NCBI RefSeq assembly: GCF_001611975.1
Contig: NZ_CP014525.1
Coordinates: forward strand, 240,001-304,000
Length of the DNA stretch: 64,000 bases
Reading direction: 5' to 3'
Source: Haematospirillum jordaniae
GTDB lineage: Bacteria; Pseudomonadota; Alphaproteobacteria; Rhodospirillales; Rhodospirillaceae
Within the stretch, counting starts at the first letter, position 1; each line of letters begins with the position of its first letter. Shown in pieces: positions 18,227-28,054 of the stretch. The notes under the pieces were generated by a model, which was not told the DNA's origin, ran no database searches, and saw nothing but the letters and a program-made list of their open reading frames with translations. The position numbers and the translations under genes were made by a program.

Positions 18227-19414
18227 ATGACAGACCAAACAGAATGCACATCCGGTTTATGCCCTGACGGGGCAACCGGCGTACTGGTCCTTGCCGACGG
18301 CACGATATGGTGGGGGCATGGTCTCGGACGTGAAGGAAACACAACAGGAGAAGTTGTTTTCTGTACCGGAATGACCGGTTACCAAGAAACCCTGACAGAC
18401 CCCTCCTTTGCCGGGCAGATTATAACTTTTACATTTCCGCATATCGGCAATACAGGCACCAACCCGGACGATCACGAAGCGGAACACCCGTTTGCCCGTG
18501 GCTGTATACTGCGCGCACCCGTTGGCATCGACTCCAGCTGGCGTACAACGACCAATCTGCCTGAATGGATGCGCCGAAACAGCGTAGTGTGCGTCACCGG
18601 CATCGACACGCGCGCCCTAACCATACGACTGCGCGACCACGGCACGATGGCCGGCGTTGTTGCCCATGCTCCGAACGGTATCTTCAACCTTGATCATCTC
18701 CTGCACCAAGCACGGATGCATCCCTCGCCAGACGGGCTGGACTTGGCTACACGCGTATCATGCCAGCAACCATGGGAATGGCCGGATACACAATCCAGAG
18801 ATCGACCATGGCATGTTATCGCCATCGACTTCGGCATCAAGCACAATATCCTACGGTGCCTAGCTACCGAAGGATGCCGTATCACTATCGTACCGTCCCA
18901 CACGACGGCTAGGGAGATTCTGGACCTTGCCCCTGATGGCGTGTTCCTGTCGAATGGACCGGGCGACCCTGCGGCCACCGGCCACTCTGTGATCCCCGAA
19001 GTGAAAAAGATCCTGTCCACCGGGCTTCCCGTCTTTGGCATTTGCCTCGGCCATCAGATCCTTGCCTTGGCCTTGGGGGCAAAGACTTCGCGCATGATGC
19101 GAGGACACCGGGGATCGAACCAGCCGGTCAAGTGTCTGGCGACGGGGCGCATCACGATCACCAGCCAGAACCACGGCTTTGCCATCGACCCCGACAGCCT
19201 TCCCAATAATGTTGTTGTCACACACACATCTCTCTTCGATGGCTCGATCGAGGGAATTGCGCTACAGGGCCGTCCTGTTTTTTCCGTGCAATATCATCCG
19301 GAATCCAGCCCAGGCCCCAAGGATTCTCGTTCCTTGTTCCGTGATTTTGTCGGCCTGATGCAACAACATCGGCATTCCAGCGCGCCTCGACGATACGCAA
19401 CCGCCTTTCCCTGA
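18227..19414 (+). CDS. carA: Carbamoyl-phosphate synthase small subunit
   Basis: The glutamine amidotransferase subunit that releases ammonia for carbamoyl phosphate, the precursor of arginine and pyrimidines. The ATG at 18227 gives 395 residues and has AGGGGAT about 5 nt upstream; the open frame from 18176 does not. The N-terminal CarA domain includes GEVVFCTGMTGYQE and DPSFAGQI. The C-terminal class I amidotransferase domain has FGICLGHQ, whose Cys is the nucleophile, and QYHPESSPGP for the His/Glu part of the triad. carB follows after 74 bp on the same strand. Confidence 0.97.
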   Translation: MTDQTECTSGLCPDGATGVLVLADGTIWWGHGLGREGNTTGEVVFCTGMTGYQETLTDPSFAGQIITFTFPHIGNTGTNPDDHEAEHPFARGCILRAPVGIDSSWRTTTNLPEWMRRNSVVCVTGIDTRALTIRLRDHGTMAGVVAHAPNGIFNLDHLLHQARMHPSPDGLDLATRVSCQQPWEWPDTQSRDRPWHVIAIDFGIKHNILRCLATEGCRITIVPSHTTAREILDLAPDGVFLSNGPGDPAATGHSVIPEVKKILSTGLPVFGICLGHQILALALGAKTSRMMRGHRGSNQPVKCLATGRITITSQNHGFAIDPDSLPNNVVVTHTSLFDGSIEGIALQGRPVFSVQYHPESSPGPKDSRSLFRDFVGLMQQHRHSSAPRRYATAFP

Positions 19415-19488
19415 GCGGCTGCACAGCCACCCAATCCTACCCAGTCCAGATTGATTGTCCCGTGCCCTGTCGGAAGGAACCCCTAGGC

Positions 19489-22400
19489 ATGCCCAAACGC
19501 ACAGACATCCACTCCATTCTGATTATCGGTGCAGGCCCGATTGTTATCGGACAAGCCTGTGAGTTTGACTATTCGGGCGCCCAGGCCTGCAAGGCCCTGC
19601 GTGAGGAGGGATACCGGGTTATCCTGGTCAACTCCAACCCGGCCACTATCATGACAGACCCCGATATGGCCGATGCCACCTATATCGAACCGATCACTCC
19701 CGCTGTTGTGGCGCAGATTATTGACCGGGAAAAACCGGATGCCCTGCTGCCAACCATGGGGGGACAAACAGCCTTGAACTGCGCGCTTGCCCTAGCTGAT
19801 AACGGGACCCTAGAGCGCCATGGCGTCATCATGATCGGGGCCTGCCGCGAAGCCATCCGCAAGGCAGAAGATCGGCAGCTGTTCCGTGAGGCCATGGACC
19901 GCATCGGCCTTGAAAGCCCGCGCTCGCGGATGGTGCGCAGCCTGGATGAGGCCCATGAGGCCCTTGATTTCATAGGGCTTCCAGCCATCGTTCGACCCTC
20001 TTTCACACTAGGCGGACAAGGCGGTGGAATAGCGACAACCAGGGAAGAATTCGGTCATATCTGCACGCAGGGCCTAGACGCCTCCCCTGTCCACGAAATT
20101 CTGGTCGAGGAATCTGTTCTGGGGTGGAAAGAATATGAAATGGAGGTGGTTCGTGATCGGGCAGACAACGGAATTATCGTCTGCTCTATCGAAAACATTG
20201 ACCCCATGGGCATCCACACCGGGGACTCTGTGACGGTCGCACCCGCACTGACACTGACAGACAAAGAGTACCAGACCATGCGGGATGCATCCTTGGCGGT
20301 CCTGAGGGAAATCGGGGTCGAAACAGGCGGGTCCAATGTCCAGTTTGCGGTCAACCCGGACGACGGACGCTTGGTGGTCATTGAAATGAACCCCCGGGTC
20401 TCGCGCTCATCTGCCCTTGCATCAAAAGCAACGGGCTTCCCGATCGCACGCATCGCCGCCAAACTGGCTGTGGGCTACACGCTGGATGAACTGGACAACG
20501 CGATAACCGCCGGGCAAACGCCAGCGAGCTTTGAGCCTGTCATTGACTATATCGTCACCAAGATACCTCGGTTTACCTTCGAAAAGTTCCCCGATACCGA
20601 TGCCCGTCTGGGCACCTCGATGAAGTCGGTCGGCGAGGTTATGGCCATCGGACGTACCTTCACCGAATCACTTCAAAAAGCCCTTCAATCCTTGGATACG
20701 GGACTAACCGGGCTGGATGACATCGACATCACGGTGAATCCTGACGAGACCCGACATGACGCCATGGTAAGGGTTCTGAAAACAACAAGCCCAAACCGAA
20801 TCCGTTTTGTTGCACAGGCTTTCCGCGAAGGCATGACCATGGAAACCGTGCATGAAGCCTGCCGCATTGATCGGTGGTTTCTGGATCAGATCGCTCACCT
20901 AGTCCACATGGAAACCCATGTCCGCCAACAGGGAATTCCTACAGACCGATACGGGGTGCTTGCCCTTAAAAAGATGGGCTTCTCCGATGCAAGGCTGGCC
21001 CACCTGAATGGACAAACAGAAGAAGAGGTAACTGCTTTACGCCATACCCTGGGCCTTCACCCGGTCTACAAGCGCATAGACAGCTGCGCAGCGGAATTTT
21101 CATCGCCAACGGCCTACTTGTACGCCTGCTACGAAGGCGATGGCGTAAGTGCCGCAGACTGCGAAGCAAAACCATCAACACGTGAGAAGATCATCATCCT
21201 GGGCGGGGGACCAAACCGTATCGGGCAAGGCATAGAATTTGATTGCTGCTGCGTCCACGCAGCCTTCAGCCTTTCCGAGGCCGGCTATGAAACCATTATG
21301 GTCAATTGTAACCCTGAAACGGTCTCAACTGATCCAGACACGTCAGATCGCCTATACTTTGAACCCCTGACCGCCGAATCTGTCATTGAGTTAATCCGGG
21401 TTGAACAACGCAGGGGCCACGTCAAAGGGGTTATCGTGCAATTCGGCGGACAAACCCCGCTAAAACTGGCCAGCGCCCTGCAACAGGCCAATATTCCTGT
21501 TCTGGGTACGTCTCCCGCTGCAATAGATCGGGCTGAAGACCGCCAACAATTCCAATCTGTGCTGCAAAAATTGGGGCTCCGCCAGCCACCCAACGCAATA
21601 GCACGAACCCCGGACGAGGTTCTGGAGCAGGCAATGATCCTTGGGTATCCCTTGGTCGTACGCCCATCCTTTGTACTGGGAGGACGGGCCATGGAAATTG
21701 TCCATGGCGAAGCTTCACTCCGCGCATGGCTGGCCAAAGTCTGTGCTGGACAGAGCGAAGGACAGAGCGCCATTACCATTTCTTCCGACATGCCGATCCT
21801 GCTGGACCAGTATTTACGAGGCGCAACTGAGGTGGATGTTGATGCCATACGGGACTCAAGCGGGGCCGTGTTTATCGCCGGCATCATGGAGCATATTGAA
21901 GAAGCAGGCATTCATTCCGGAGACTCCGCCTGTTCCCTGCCACCACATTCCCTTCAGGCACCCATGATACAGGAGCTGGAACGACAAACCACCCTTCTTG
22001 CCACCGAGCTGGATGTCCAGGGGCTTATAAACATTCAGTTTGCTATTCAGGGAATGGACGTCTACGTCTTGGAAGCAAACCCGCGCGCAAGCCGTACGGT
22101 ACCCTTTGTATCCAAGGCCACCGGCAATCCCGTTGCCCGCATAGCAGCACGGGTTATGGCCGGTGAGAACCTGCATGCCTTCAAGCTGCGTACCACAACC
22201 CCGGACCACGTCGCGGTCAAGGAATCCGTGTTCCCATTCGCCCGCTTCCCCGGTACCGACATACTGCTGGGGCCGGAAATGAAATCAACAGGTGAAGTCA
22301 TGGGTATAGCCAAAAGCTTCGGGCATGCCTTTGCCAAAAGCCAAATGGCAGCCGGGCTCCCACTCCCCCTTCAGGGAACCATATTCTTGTCTGTACGCGA

Positions 22401-22800
22401 CTCGGATAAAACTGAAGCCCTTGATATTGCAAAATCTTTCTTTTCAATGGGATTTAATATTCTGGCAACAGGCGGAACAGCTACTTTTCTGAAAAAGGGA
22501 GGCGTTCCCGCAACCGCCATCAACAAAGTACGGGAAGGCCAGCCTCACTGTGTGGACGCCATATTGTGCGGTTCCGTTGATATGGTTATCAATACGGCCG
22601 AAGGCATAAACAGCATACGCGACAGCCTAGATATCCGCAGCGCAGCTTTAACGAAATCAGTGACCCACTACACAACCATGGCAGGGGCAAGTGCCGCGGC
22701 GCAGGCCATAAGAAGCCTACAGAACAAGGAACCGGGGATAACCCCCTTGCAACACTATTCTGTTCCGGAAGTACAAAACAGGGTATATTCTCCTGCTTGA
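19489..22800 (+). CDS. carB: Carbamoyl-phosphate synthase large subunit
   Basis: The 1103-residue synthetase subunit. It has two homologous ATP-grasp halves: the first starts with LIIGAGPIVIGQACEFDYSG and phosphorylates bicarbonate, the second starts near residue 570 with ILGGGPNRIGQGIEFDCCC and phosphorylates carbamate. Conserved metal-binding ends EMNPRVSRSSALASKATG and EANPRASRTVPFVSKATG are present in both halves. The C-terminal MGS-like domain (about 950-1103, with FNILATGGTATFL) is the allosteric region. The start is placed at ATG 19489 (MPKRTD), with AAGGAA 9-10 nt upstream. A G+C-rich hairpin follows before greA. Confidence 0.97.
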   Translation: MPKRTDIHSILIIGAGPIVIGQACEFDYSGAQACKALREEGYRVILVNSNPATIMTDPDMADATYIEPITPAVVAQIIDREKPDALLPTMGGQTALNCALALADNGTLERHGVIMIGACREAIRKAEDRQLFREAMDRIGLESPRSRMVRSLDEAHEALDFIGLPAIVRPSFTLGGQGGGIATTREEFGHICTQGLDASPVHEILVEESVLGWKEYEMEVVRDRADNGIIVCSIENIDPMGIHTGDSVTVAPALTLTDKEYQTMRDASLAVLREIGVETGGSNVQFAVNPDDGRLVVIEMNPRVSRSSALASKATGFPIARIAAKLAVGYTLDELDNAITAGQTPASFEPVIDYIVTKIPRFTFEKFPDTDARLGTSMKSVGEVMAIGRTFTESLQKALQSLDTGLTGLDDIDITVNPDETRHDAMVRVLKTTSPNRIRFVAQAFREGMTMETVHEACRIDRWFLDQIAHLVHMETHVRQQGIPTDRYGVLALKKMGFSDARLAHLNGQTEEEVTALRHTLGLHPVYKRIDSCAAEFSSPTAYLYACYEGDGVSAADCEAKPSTREKIIILGGGPNRIGQGIEFDCCCVHAAFSLSEAGYETIMVNCNPETVSTDPDTSDRLYFEPLTAESVIELIRVEQRRGHVKGVIVQFGGQTPLKLASALQQANIPVLGTSPAAIDRAEDRQQFQSVLQKLGLRQPPNAIARTPDEVLEQAMILGYPLVVRPSFVLGGRAMEIVHGEASLRAWLAKVCAGQSEGQSAITISSDMPILLDQYLRGATEVDVDAIRDSSGAVFIAGIMEHIEEAGIHSGDSACSLPPHSLQAPMIQELERQTTLLATELDVQGLINIQFAIQGMDVYVLEANPRASRTVPFVSKATGNPVARIAARVMAGENLHAFKLRTTTPDHVAVKESVFPFARFPGTDILLGPEMKSTGEVMGIAKSFGHAFAKSQMAAGLPLPLQGTIFLSVRDSDKTEALDIAKSFFSMGFNILATGGTATFLKKGGVPATAINKVREGQPHCVDAILCGSVDMVINTAEGINSIRDSLDIRSAALTKSVTHYTTMAGASAAAQAIRSLQNKEPGITPLQHYSVPEVQNRVYSPA

Positions 22801-22813
22801 TCCGATTCGATGC

Positions 22814-22840
22814 CCCGGGGCTATGCTGCGCAGCCCCGGG
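22814..22840 (+). terminator. G+C-rich hairpin after carB
   Basis: Perfect 9-bp stem cccggggct (22814-22822) / agccccggg (22832-22840) with a 9-nt loop, 14 bp after the carB stop. Only a weak pyrimidine tract (tcgcttctt) follows, so termination may be partial. Confidence 0.5.
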
Positions 22841-22910
22841 TCGCTTCTTGGTGTTGCGCGCAGCCGGTCGCCTTCGCGACAAATAAGCAAGTGTAAGGAC
22901 GTACCCGGAT

Positions 22911-23384
22911 ATGGAAAAGATCCCCATGACCGCACAGGGCATGAAGGCCCTGGAAGATGAGCTGCGTATGCTGAAAAGCCAAGAACGCCCCGCGGTCATC
23001 AAAGCTATTGCCGAGGCCCGTGAACACGGCGATCTATCAGAGAATGCTGAATACCACGCCGCACGGGAACGCCAGAGCTTTATTGAAGGGCGCATTGCGG
23101 AATTGGAGGACGTTCTGTCCCGCGCTGACGTTATTGATGTCAGCAAACTGTCTGGATCAACCATCCGATTCGGGGCAACGGTTACGCTGGCAGATGAAGA
23201 TACAGACGGCGAAGTGACCTATCAAATTGTTGGTCCTCACGAAGCCGATCTGGAGAAAGGGCGGATTTCAATAGCCTCTCCCTTGGCCCGAGCCTTGATT
23301 GGCAAGGTCATGGGTGACACGGCTGAAGTATCTGCACCAGGCGGATTCCGCTCCTATGAAGTTGTAAACGTTCGTTTTTCCTGA
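22911..23384 (+). CDS. greA: Transcription elongation factor GreA
   Basis: A 157-residue GreA. It enters the RNA polymerase secondary channel and stimulates cleavage of backtracked transcripts. The N-terminal coiled coil has MTAQGMKALEDELRML and EAREHGDLSENAEYHAARE; the conserved acidic tip (DLSENAEY) carries the catalytic carboxylates. The C-terminal FKBP-like domain ends with SPLARALIGKVMGD and the EV-V near the end. It lies 110 bp after carB on the same strand, a linkage common in proteobacteria, and is followed by a 12-bp hairpin. Confidence 0.97.
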   Translation: MEKIPMTAQGMKALEDELRMLKSQERPAVIKAIAEAREHGDLSENAEYHAARERQSFIEGRIAELEDVLSRADVIDVSKLSGSTIRFGATVTLADEDTDGEVTYQIVGPHEADLEKGRISIASPLARALIGKVMGDTAEVSAPGGFRSYEVVNVRFS

Positions 23385-23397
23385 GTAAAACCTGAGA

Positions 23398-23429
23398 CTC
23401 CGGGCAATCCTAAAAGTGATTGCCCGGAG
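23398..23429 (+). terminator. Hairpin after greA
   Basis: Perfect 12-bp stem ctccgggcaatc (23398-23409) / gattgcccggag (23418-23429) with an 8-nt loop, 14 bp past the greA stop. The downstream sequence lacks a T-run, so it is either a weak terminator or a 3'-end stabiliser. Confidence 0.6.
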
Positions 23430-23667
23430 CACGATAAAACCTGAAACGCAGAAACACGCGAAGGCGCTGTGATTACACGCCTCTGCCCCTGTACTCATAT
23501 ATGGGCATTACCTCAGACCAAAGAACAACGGTGTCTGAGAAGACTCATCTTGCGCTCCCGAACTGCGCGATCTGGCCGATACAGTTAGAATTGGCAGCCT
23601 TTCCCTTAAAGAAGGCTCAAGCCGGGTATAGCCTGTACATCTGCAACAACAGACTGAAACCCCCATA

Positions 23668-25542
23668 ATGTCACATCAGAACAAACCTCTGCTGCCTCTT
23701 ATTATTGGAGCCATAGGCGTTGTCTTCGGTGACATTGGAACAAGTCCTCTTTACGCGTTCAAAGAATCCCTATCCCCCGAACATGGGGTTGTTGTGGATC
23801 ACATTCACATACTTGGCGTTCTATCACTCATATTCTGGACCATCTTGGTTGTTGTGTCCGTCAAGTACGTCATTTACGTCATGAGCACAGACAACCGTGG
23901 CGAGGGCGGTAGCTTGGCGCTTCTGGCACGCCTGCATAATGTCCTAGATCAGGATGGGCGCGCCTTCTCTGCCGTCACGGGATTGGGAATCCTAGCGGCC
24001 GCCCTCTTTTATGGCGACAGTATTATCACCCCTGCTGTTTCGGTCCTATCCGCTGTCGAAGGGTTACATATCGCAGCACCAGCACTGAGTGAATTTGTCA
24101 TACCCATCACCGTCAGCATCCTTTTGTGCTTGTTCTTGATCCAGCGGTTTGGCACAGCAATGGTTGGCAAGATCTTCGGTCCCGTGTGCCTGATATGGTT
24201 CCTGGTTATCGGCTTTCTGGGCCTACGGAGTATCATCGGCACACCGTCCATTTTGGCCGCCCTAAGCCCTCACTACGGATGGTTCTTCATTTTTACGGAA
24301 CCGGGAATTTCTGTTTCCGTTCTTGGAGCTGTTGTTCTGTCTGTTACGGGGGCCGAGGCCCTGTATGCCGATATGGGCCACTTTGGCCGCAAGGCTATAC
24401 GAACAGGCTGGTATACCCTTGTCATGCCATGCTTGCTTTTGAACTACTTTGGTCAGGGGGCCCTTCTGCTGCGTTCCCCCGAGGCAGCGGAAAATCCATT
24501 CTTCCTCCTCGCACCACAATCGATGATTCTTCCCTTGGTGATCTTGGCAACGCTGGCCACCATCATTGCATCACAGGCTGTTATATCGGGCGCATTTTCC
24601 CTGACCCGGCAAGCGATCCAACTTGGGTACTTGCCGAGAATGACCATTATTCATACGTCCGGTCAGGAAATGGGGCAGATCTACATGCCAACAGTGAATA
24701 CATGCCTTATGATTTCATGCATTGCTCTTGTTCTCAGCTTCAAAACATCAAGCAATCTTGCAGCAGCCTATGGGGTAGCTGTAACCGGGAATATGGTTAT
24801 CACTGCCCTGATGATGGCTTTGGCCATGAAAATTCTGTGGGGTTGGAGCCGAAACAAGATTTTCGTGATTTGCGGCATTTTCCTAGGCACAGACCTGATG
24901 TTTTTCCTGAGCTGTGCCATCAAGATCCCTGATGGAGGCTGGGTACCTGTAACCGTGGCGGCAATTATTGTTGTCATTTTGATGACCTGGAAAGCAGGAC
25001 GAGCACTTCTTTTGCAACAGCTACAGAATGTGTCCCGGCCAGAGTCCGAATTCAGTGAGCTGACAGGAAATAATGTCGCGAAAGTACCGGGAACAGCCGT
25101 TTTCCTCACCAGTATCCGCTCTGGCTTGCCTCTCGCCTTGCTACACAATCTGCGCCATAACAAGGTCGTACACGAACGCGTTATCCTGCTCAGCGCCGTT
25201 ACAGCGGAAACCCCTCTTGTTTCTGATGACAACCGGCTTGAATCCAAGGAGATTGCCCCGGGTCTACAGCGTATTATCCTGCACTATGGATTTATGGAAA
25301 CGCCAAATATACCAAGAACATTGGCGCACATTTCATCAGAAAAATTAGGGTTCTTCTACGAACCACAGGGGATTTCGTGGTTCCTGTCACGCGAAACTGT
25401 CATTGAAAGTAAAAATCCTGGCATGGCACCGTGGCGGATTGCCTTGTTTATCGCCATGGCACGAAGCGCCACAGACACCATGCGGTATTTCCGCTTACCC
25501 CCCAACCGACTGATCGAGCTTGGCACCCAAGTAGAGATCTGA
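23668..25542 (+). CDS. kup: Low-affinity potassium transporter Kup
   Basis: A 624-residue inner-membrane protein of the KUP/HAK/KT potassium uptake family. The N-terminus carries the signature GVVFGDIGTSPLYAF and YVMSTDNRGEGGSLAL. About twelve membrane segments fill residues 10-440. A cytoplasmic tail of about 180 residues ends with MARSATDTMRYFRLPPNRLIELGTQVEI. Kup is a K+/H+ symporter that supplies potassium mainly at low pH. It is a single gene with a 283-bp upstream gap in which I see only small inverted repeats. The last 48 bp overlap the 3' end of the convergent Lrp-type gene. Confidence 0.96.
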   Translation: MSHQNKPLLPLIIGAIGVVFGDIGTSPLYAFKESLSPEHGVVVDHIHILGVLSLIFWTILVVVSVKYVIYVMSTDNRGEGGSLALLARLHNVLDQDGRAFSAVTGLGILAAALFYGDSIITPAVSVLSAVEGLHIAAPALSEFVIPITVSILLCLFLIQRFGTAMVGKIFGPVCLIWFLVIGFLGLRSIIGTPSILAALSPHYGWFFIFTEPGISVSVLGAVVLSVTGAEALYADMGHFGRKAIRTGWYTLVMPCLLLNYFGQGALLLRSPEAAENPFFLLAPQSMILPLVILATLATIIASQAVISGAFSLTRQAIQLGYLPRMTIIHTSGQEMGQIYMPTVNTCLMISCIALVLSFKTSSNLAAAYGVAVTGNMVITALMMALAMKILWGWSRNKIFVICGIFLGTDLMFFLSCAIKIPDGGWVPVTVAAIIVVILMTWKAGRALLLQQLQNVSRPESEFSELTGNNVAKVPGTAVFLTSIRSGLPLALLHNLRHNKVVHERVILLSAVTAETPLVSDDNRLESKEIAPGLQRIILHYGFMETPNIPRTLAHISSEKLGFFYEPQGISWFLSRETVIESKNPGMAPWRIALFIAMARSATDTMRYFRLPPNRLIELGTQVEI

Positions 25543-26034
25543 GCGCGGCTTGCGATCGCTATCAATCTCGATCGGCACACCGGGCCTGTACTTGCCTGTG
25601 CGAATCGCGAGAGCGCTCTTGACATGCGTCACATGGGGCGCAACGGTTAGCTGTGTCGTCAGGAAACGCTGATAATCGTCCCAGTCTTGGGCAACAATTT
25701 TAAGGATAAAGTCGGTCTCACCGGCAAGCATATGGCATTCCCGCACATTATCCCAACTGGCAACCAGATTCTCGAAAGCACGCAGGTCGGCCTCAGCTTG
25801 GCTATCCAAGCCAACATGCGCAAAAGCTGTTACATTGTATCCAAGCACTTTGGGATCTACTGCTGCATGGTAGCCGTGTATACAACCGGATTCCTCCAGG
25901 GCACGGACACGCCGCAAACAGGGCGGGGCGGAAATCCCGGCCCTGTTGGCCAACTCGACATTCGTCATACGACCATTCTCCTGAAGGTCATGAAGAATAT
26001 GCCTGTCTGTCCGATCCAGCTTTACACGCTGCAT
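25495..26034 (-). CDS. Lrp/AsnC family transcriptional regulator
   Basis: A 179-residue regulator. Residues 5-60 are the winged helix (LDRTDRHILHDLQENGRMTNVELANRAGISAPPCLRRVRALEESG), and residues 70-150 are the ligand-binding and oligomerising RAM domain (AFAHVGLDS, ECHMLAGETDFILKI, TQLTVAPHVTHVKSALAI). The ATG at 26034 has AGGAAG 6 nt upstream. Family members sense amino acids; which one is sensed is not visible. The protein is about 15-25 residues longer than usual, and the last 15 codons are read antisense to the end of kup. Alphaproteobacterial putA is often controlled by an Lrp-type PutR, but this gene lies 20 kb from putA, so a link is only a guess. Confidence 0.93.
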   Translation of the reverse strand: MQRVKLDRTDRHILHDLQENGRMTNVELANRAGISAPPCLRRVRALEESGCIHGYHAAVDPKVLGYNVTAFAHVGLDSQAEADLRAFENLVASWDNVRECHMLAGETDFILKIVAQDWDDYQRFLTTQLTVAPHVTHVKSALAIRTGKYRPGVPIEIDSDRKPRSDLYLGAKLDQSVGG

Positions 26035-26225
26035 CTGTAGCTTCCTCTCAAAGCGTCAGGGACAAACCAACTGTCCCAATACGCAAGGAAATTACCGTAA
26101 AGAGTACCGAACTCTCAAGATCAATACGCAGATACTAAAAGAGGAATCGCATCTATAGGCATTACCATTAATTGATATCCCCCATAAGATGTATGCCCTG
26201 TGCCGTTTTTAGATTAATTCCAGAC

Positions 26226-26254
26226 TTGCGAAAAAGCATACACTCCCCTATGGT
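26226..26254 (+). promoter_or_regulatory. Candidate promoter of the peroxiredoxin gene
   Basis: -35 TTGCGA (26226-26231), 17-bp spacer and -10 TATGGT (26249-26254), each matching the sigma-70 consensus at 4 of 6 positions, about 60 bp before the start codon. The spacing is ideal, but the hexamers are only moderate. Confidence 0.4.
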
Positions 26255-26315
26255 TATGGGCTTCAGGGACTAGACTCCTCACTCACCAGAACGCTATCCA
26301 GCCGGAGATTGTTTC

Positions 26316-26939
26316 ATGACTGATTTTGCACACGTTGGAACCCTTGTTGGCAAGCCTGTCCCGGATTTCACCGCTCAGGCCGTTATGCCAGACAATAGCA
26401 TCAATGCTCAGTTCAACTTGAAAAGCTACCTGCACGGATCCTATGGCTGGGTATTCTTCTACCCTCTGGATTTTACTTTTGTTTGTCCTTCAGAAATTAT
26501 TGCGCACGACCACCGTCTTCAGCAGTTCACAGCCGCCAATACAAAGGTCATAGGCATTTCTGTTGACAGCCAGTTTTCTCATCTGGCTTGGAAAAATACA
26601 CCGCAAAACGAAGGCGGACTTGGGAACGTACAGTTCCCCCTGGTTGCAGACCTCAAGAAAACCATCGCCCGCTCATTCGGCGTCTTGATCGAAGATGCTG
26701 GCGTTGCCCTGCGCGGGTCTTTCCTGATCGATAAGGCGGGCATGGTCCGACATGCCACAATCAACGACCTGCCCTTGGGCCGTAACGTTGATGAAGCACT
26801 GCGGATGATTGATGCCCTGCAGTTCCATGAAGAGCATGGGGAAGTATGCCCCGCCGGCTGGACAAAAGGCAAAAAGGGCATGGAAGCAAGCCCCAAAGGC
26901 GTTGCCAGCTTCCTGAAAGAAAACGCTGAAGCCCTGTAA
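26316..26939 (+). CDS. Typical 2-Cys peroxiredoxin (AhpC/TSA family)
   Basis: A 207-residue thiol peroxidase that reduces hydrogen peroxide and organic peroxides. The peroxidatic Cys is C57 in DFTFVCPSE and the resolving Cys is C178 in GEVCPAGW, the typical 2-Cys arrangement. The N-terminal VGKPVPDFTAQAV and RGSFLIDKAGMVRH are family-conserved. The C-terminal extension KKGMEASPKGVASFL matches the long Prx1/AhpC form. It is followed by a strong terminator and then by trxB, whose product, through thioredoxin, could be its reductant. No ahpF is adjacent. Confidence 0.95.
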   Translation: MTDFAHVGTLVGKPVPDFTAQAVMPDNSINAQFNLKSYLHGSYGWVFFYPLDFTFVCPSEIIAHDHRLQQFTAANTKVIGISVDSQFSHLAWKNTPQNEGGLGNVQFPLVADLKKTIARSFGVLIEDAGVALRGSFLIDKAGMVRHATINDLPLGRNVDEALRMIDALQFHEEHGEVCPAGWTKGKKGMEASPKGVASFLKENAEAL

Positions 26940-26965
26940 TAGGGTCGTCCGACATTACCCTGAAG

Positions 26966-26999
26966 ACGGGGTCCCGACGCTCTATCGGGGCCCCGTTTT
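26966..26999 (+). terminator. Rho-independent terminator of the peroxiredoxin gene
   Basis: 12-bp stem acggggtcccga (26966-26977) / tcggggccccgt (26985-26996) with one G-T pair and a 7-nt loop, followed by TTTTA. It lies 27 bp past the stop codon. Confidence 0.9.
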
Positions 27000-27098
27000 A
27001 GCACATCGGGCAACAGACGCTCTCCTCGCCCCTGACCAATGCTGCTGTTGGCCCCTTGCGCATTGACAACACACCACTGCCCGGAGGTTTTTCTACAT

Positions 27099-28046
27099 AT
27101 GACTGAGCATCGTACCCGGGTTCTCATCCTTGGCACCGGAGCCGCTGGTTGTACAGCTGCCATCTACACGGCCCGTGCCAATCTGGAACCGGTTGTCTTG
27201 GCAGGACTCCAGCCTGGCGGACAGCTGACCATAACAACAGACGTTGAAAACTATCCGGGCTTTGCCGATCCGGTCCAAGGGCCTTGGCTCATGGAACAGA
27301 TGCGCCAACAGGCTGAGCATTGCGGCGCCCGTATCGCGCACGATATGGCAACATCCGTTGACCTGTCCCAGCGCCCGTTTACAGTCCATACCGATGGCGG
27401 CGACGTATGGAAAAGCGATACACTGATTATTGCAACCGGGGCCTCTGCCAAATGGCTGGATATACCAAGTGAAAAGAAGTACGCCGGCCTTGGCGTGTCT
27501 GCCTGCGCGACGTGTGATGGCTTCTTCTTCCGTGGAAAGGATGTCGTCGTTGTTGGTGGTGGCAACAGCGCTGTGGAAGAAGCCCTGTATCTGGCAAATA
27601 TCTGCGCCAGCGTCACCGTTGTACATCGCCGCGACAGCTTCCGGGCTGAGAAAATTCTGCAGGACCGCCTGCTTCGAAACCCCAAAATCACAGTACGCTG
27701 GAACAGCAAGGTCCATGAGATCTTGGGCGGGGGCAATCCCGAGGGTGTAACCGGTATCCGCCTTGAAGATACAATAACGGGGTCCCTTTCTGATCTTGCC
27801 TGCGACGGCGTGTTCATTGCCATTGGCCATAAACCCAATACAGATCTGTTTTCCGGGCAGCTTCAAACTGATGAAAACGGGTATCTCGTTACGCAGCCGG
27901 ACTCGACCGCAACCTCGATCCCGGGTGTTTTTGCTGCCGGCGATGTGCAGGACCATGTGTTCCGCCAAGCTATAACCGCTGCGGGAACCGGTTGCATGGC
28001 CGCGCTTGAAGCTGACCGTTTCCTGCGGACGGATGGTGATACCTAG
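27099..28046 (+). CDS. trxB: Thioredoxin-disulfide reductase
   Basis: A 315-residue NADPH- and FAD-dependent flavoprotein that reduces thioredoxin. The FAD-binding ILGTGAAGCTAAIYTARA is at the N-terminus, the redox-active pair is C136/C139 in SACATCDG, the NADPH-binding VVVGGGNSAVEEALYL follows, and the second FAD contact is GVFAAGDVQD. The chosen ATG (27099, MTEHRT) has GGAGG 11 nt upstream; an upstream in-frame start at 27039 lacks one. It lies just after the peroxiredoxin gene and its terminator. A 14-bp hairpin separates it from the LysR gene. Confidence 0.96.
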   Translation: MTEHRTRVLILGTGAAGCTAAIYTARANLEPVVLAGLQPGGQLTITTDVENYPGFADPVQGPWLMEQMRQQAEHCGARIAHDMATSVDLSQRPFTVHTDGGDVWKSDTLIIATGASAKWLDIPSEKKYAGLGVSACATCDGFFFRGKDVVVVGGGNSAVEEALYLANICASVTVVHRRDSFRAEKILQDRLLRNPKITVRWNSKVHEILGGGNPEGVTGIRLEDTITGSLSDLACDGVFIAIGHKPNTDLFSGQLQTDENGYLVTQPDSTATSIPGVFAAGDVQDHVFRQAITAAGTGCMAALEADRFLRTDGDT

Positions 28047-28054
28047 GAAAGACA

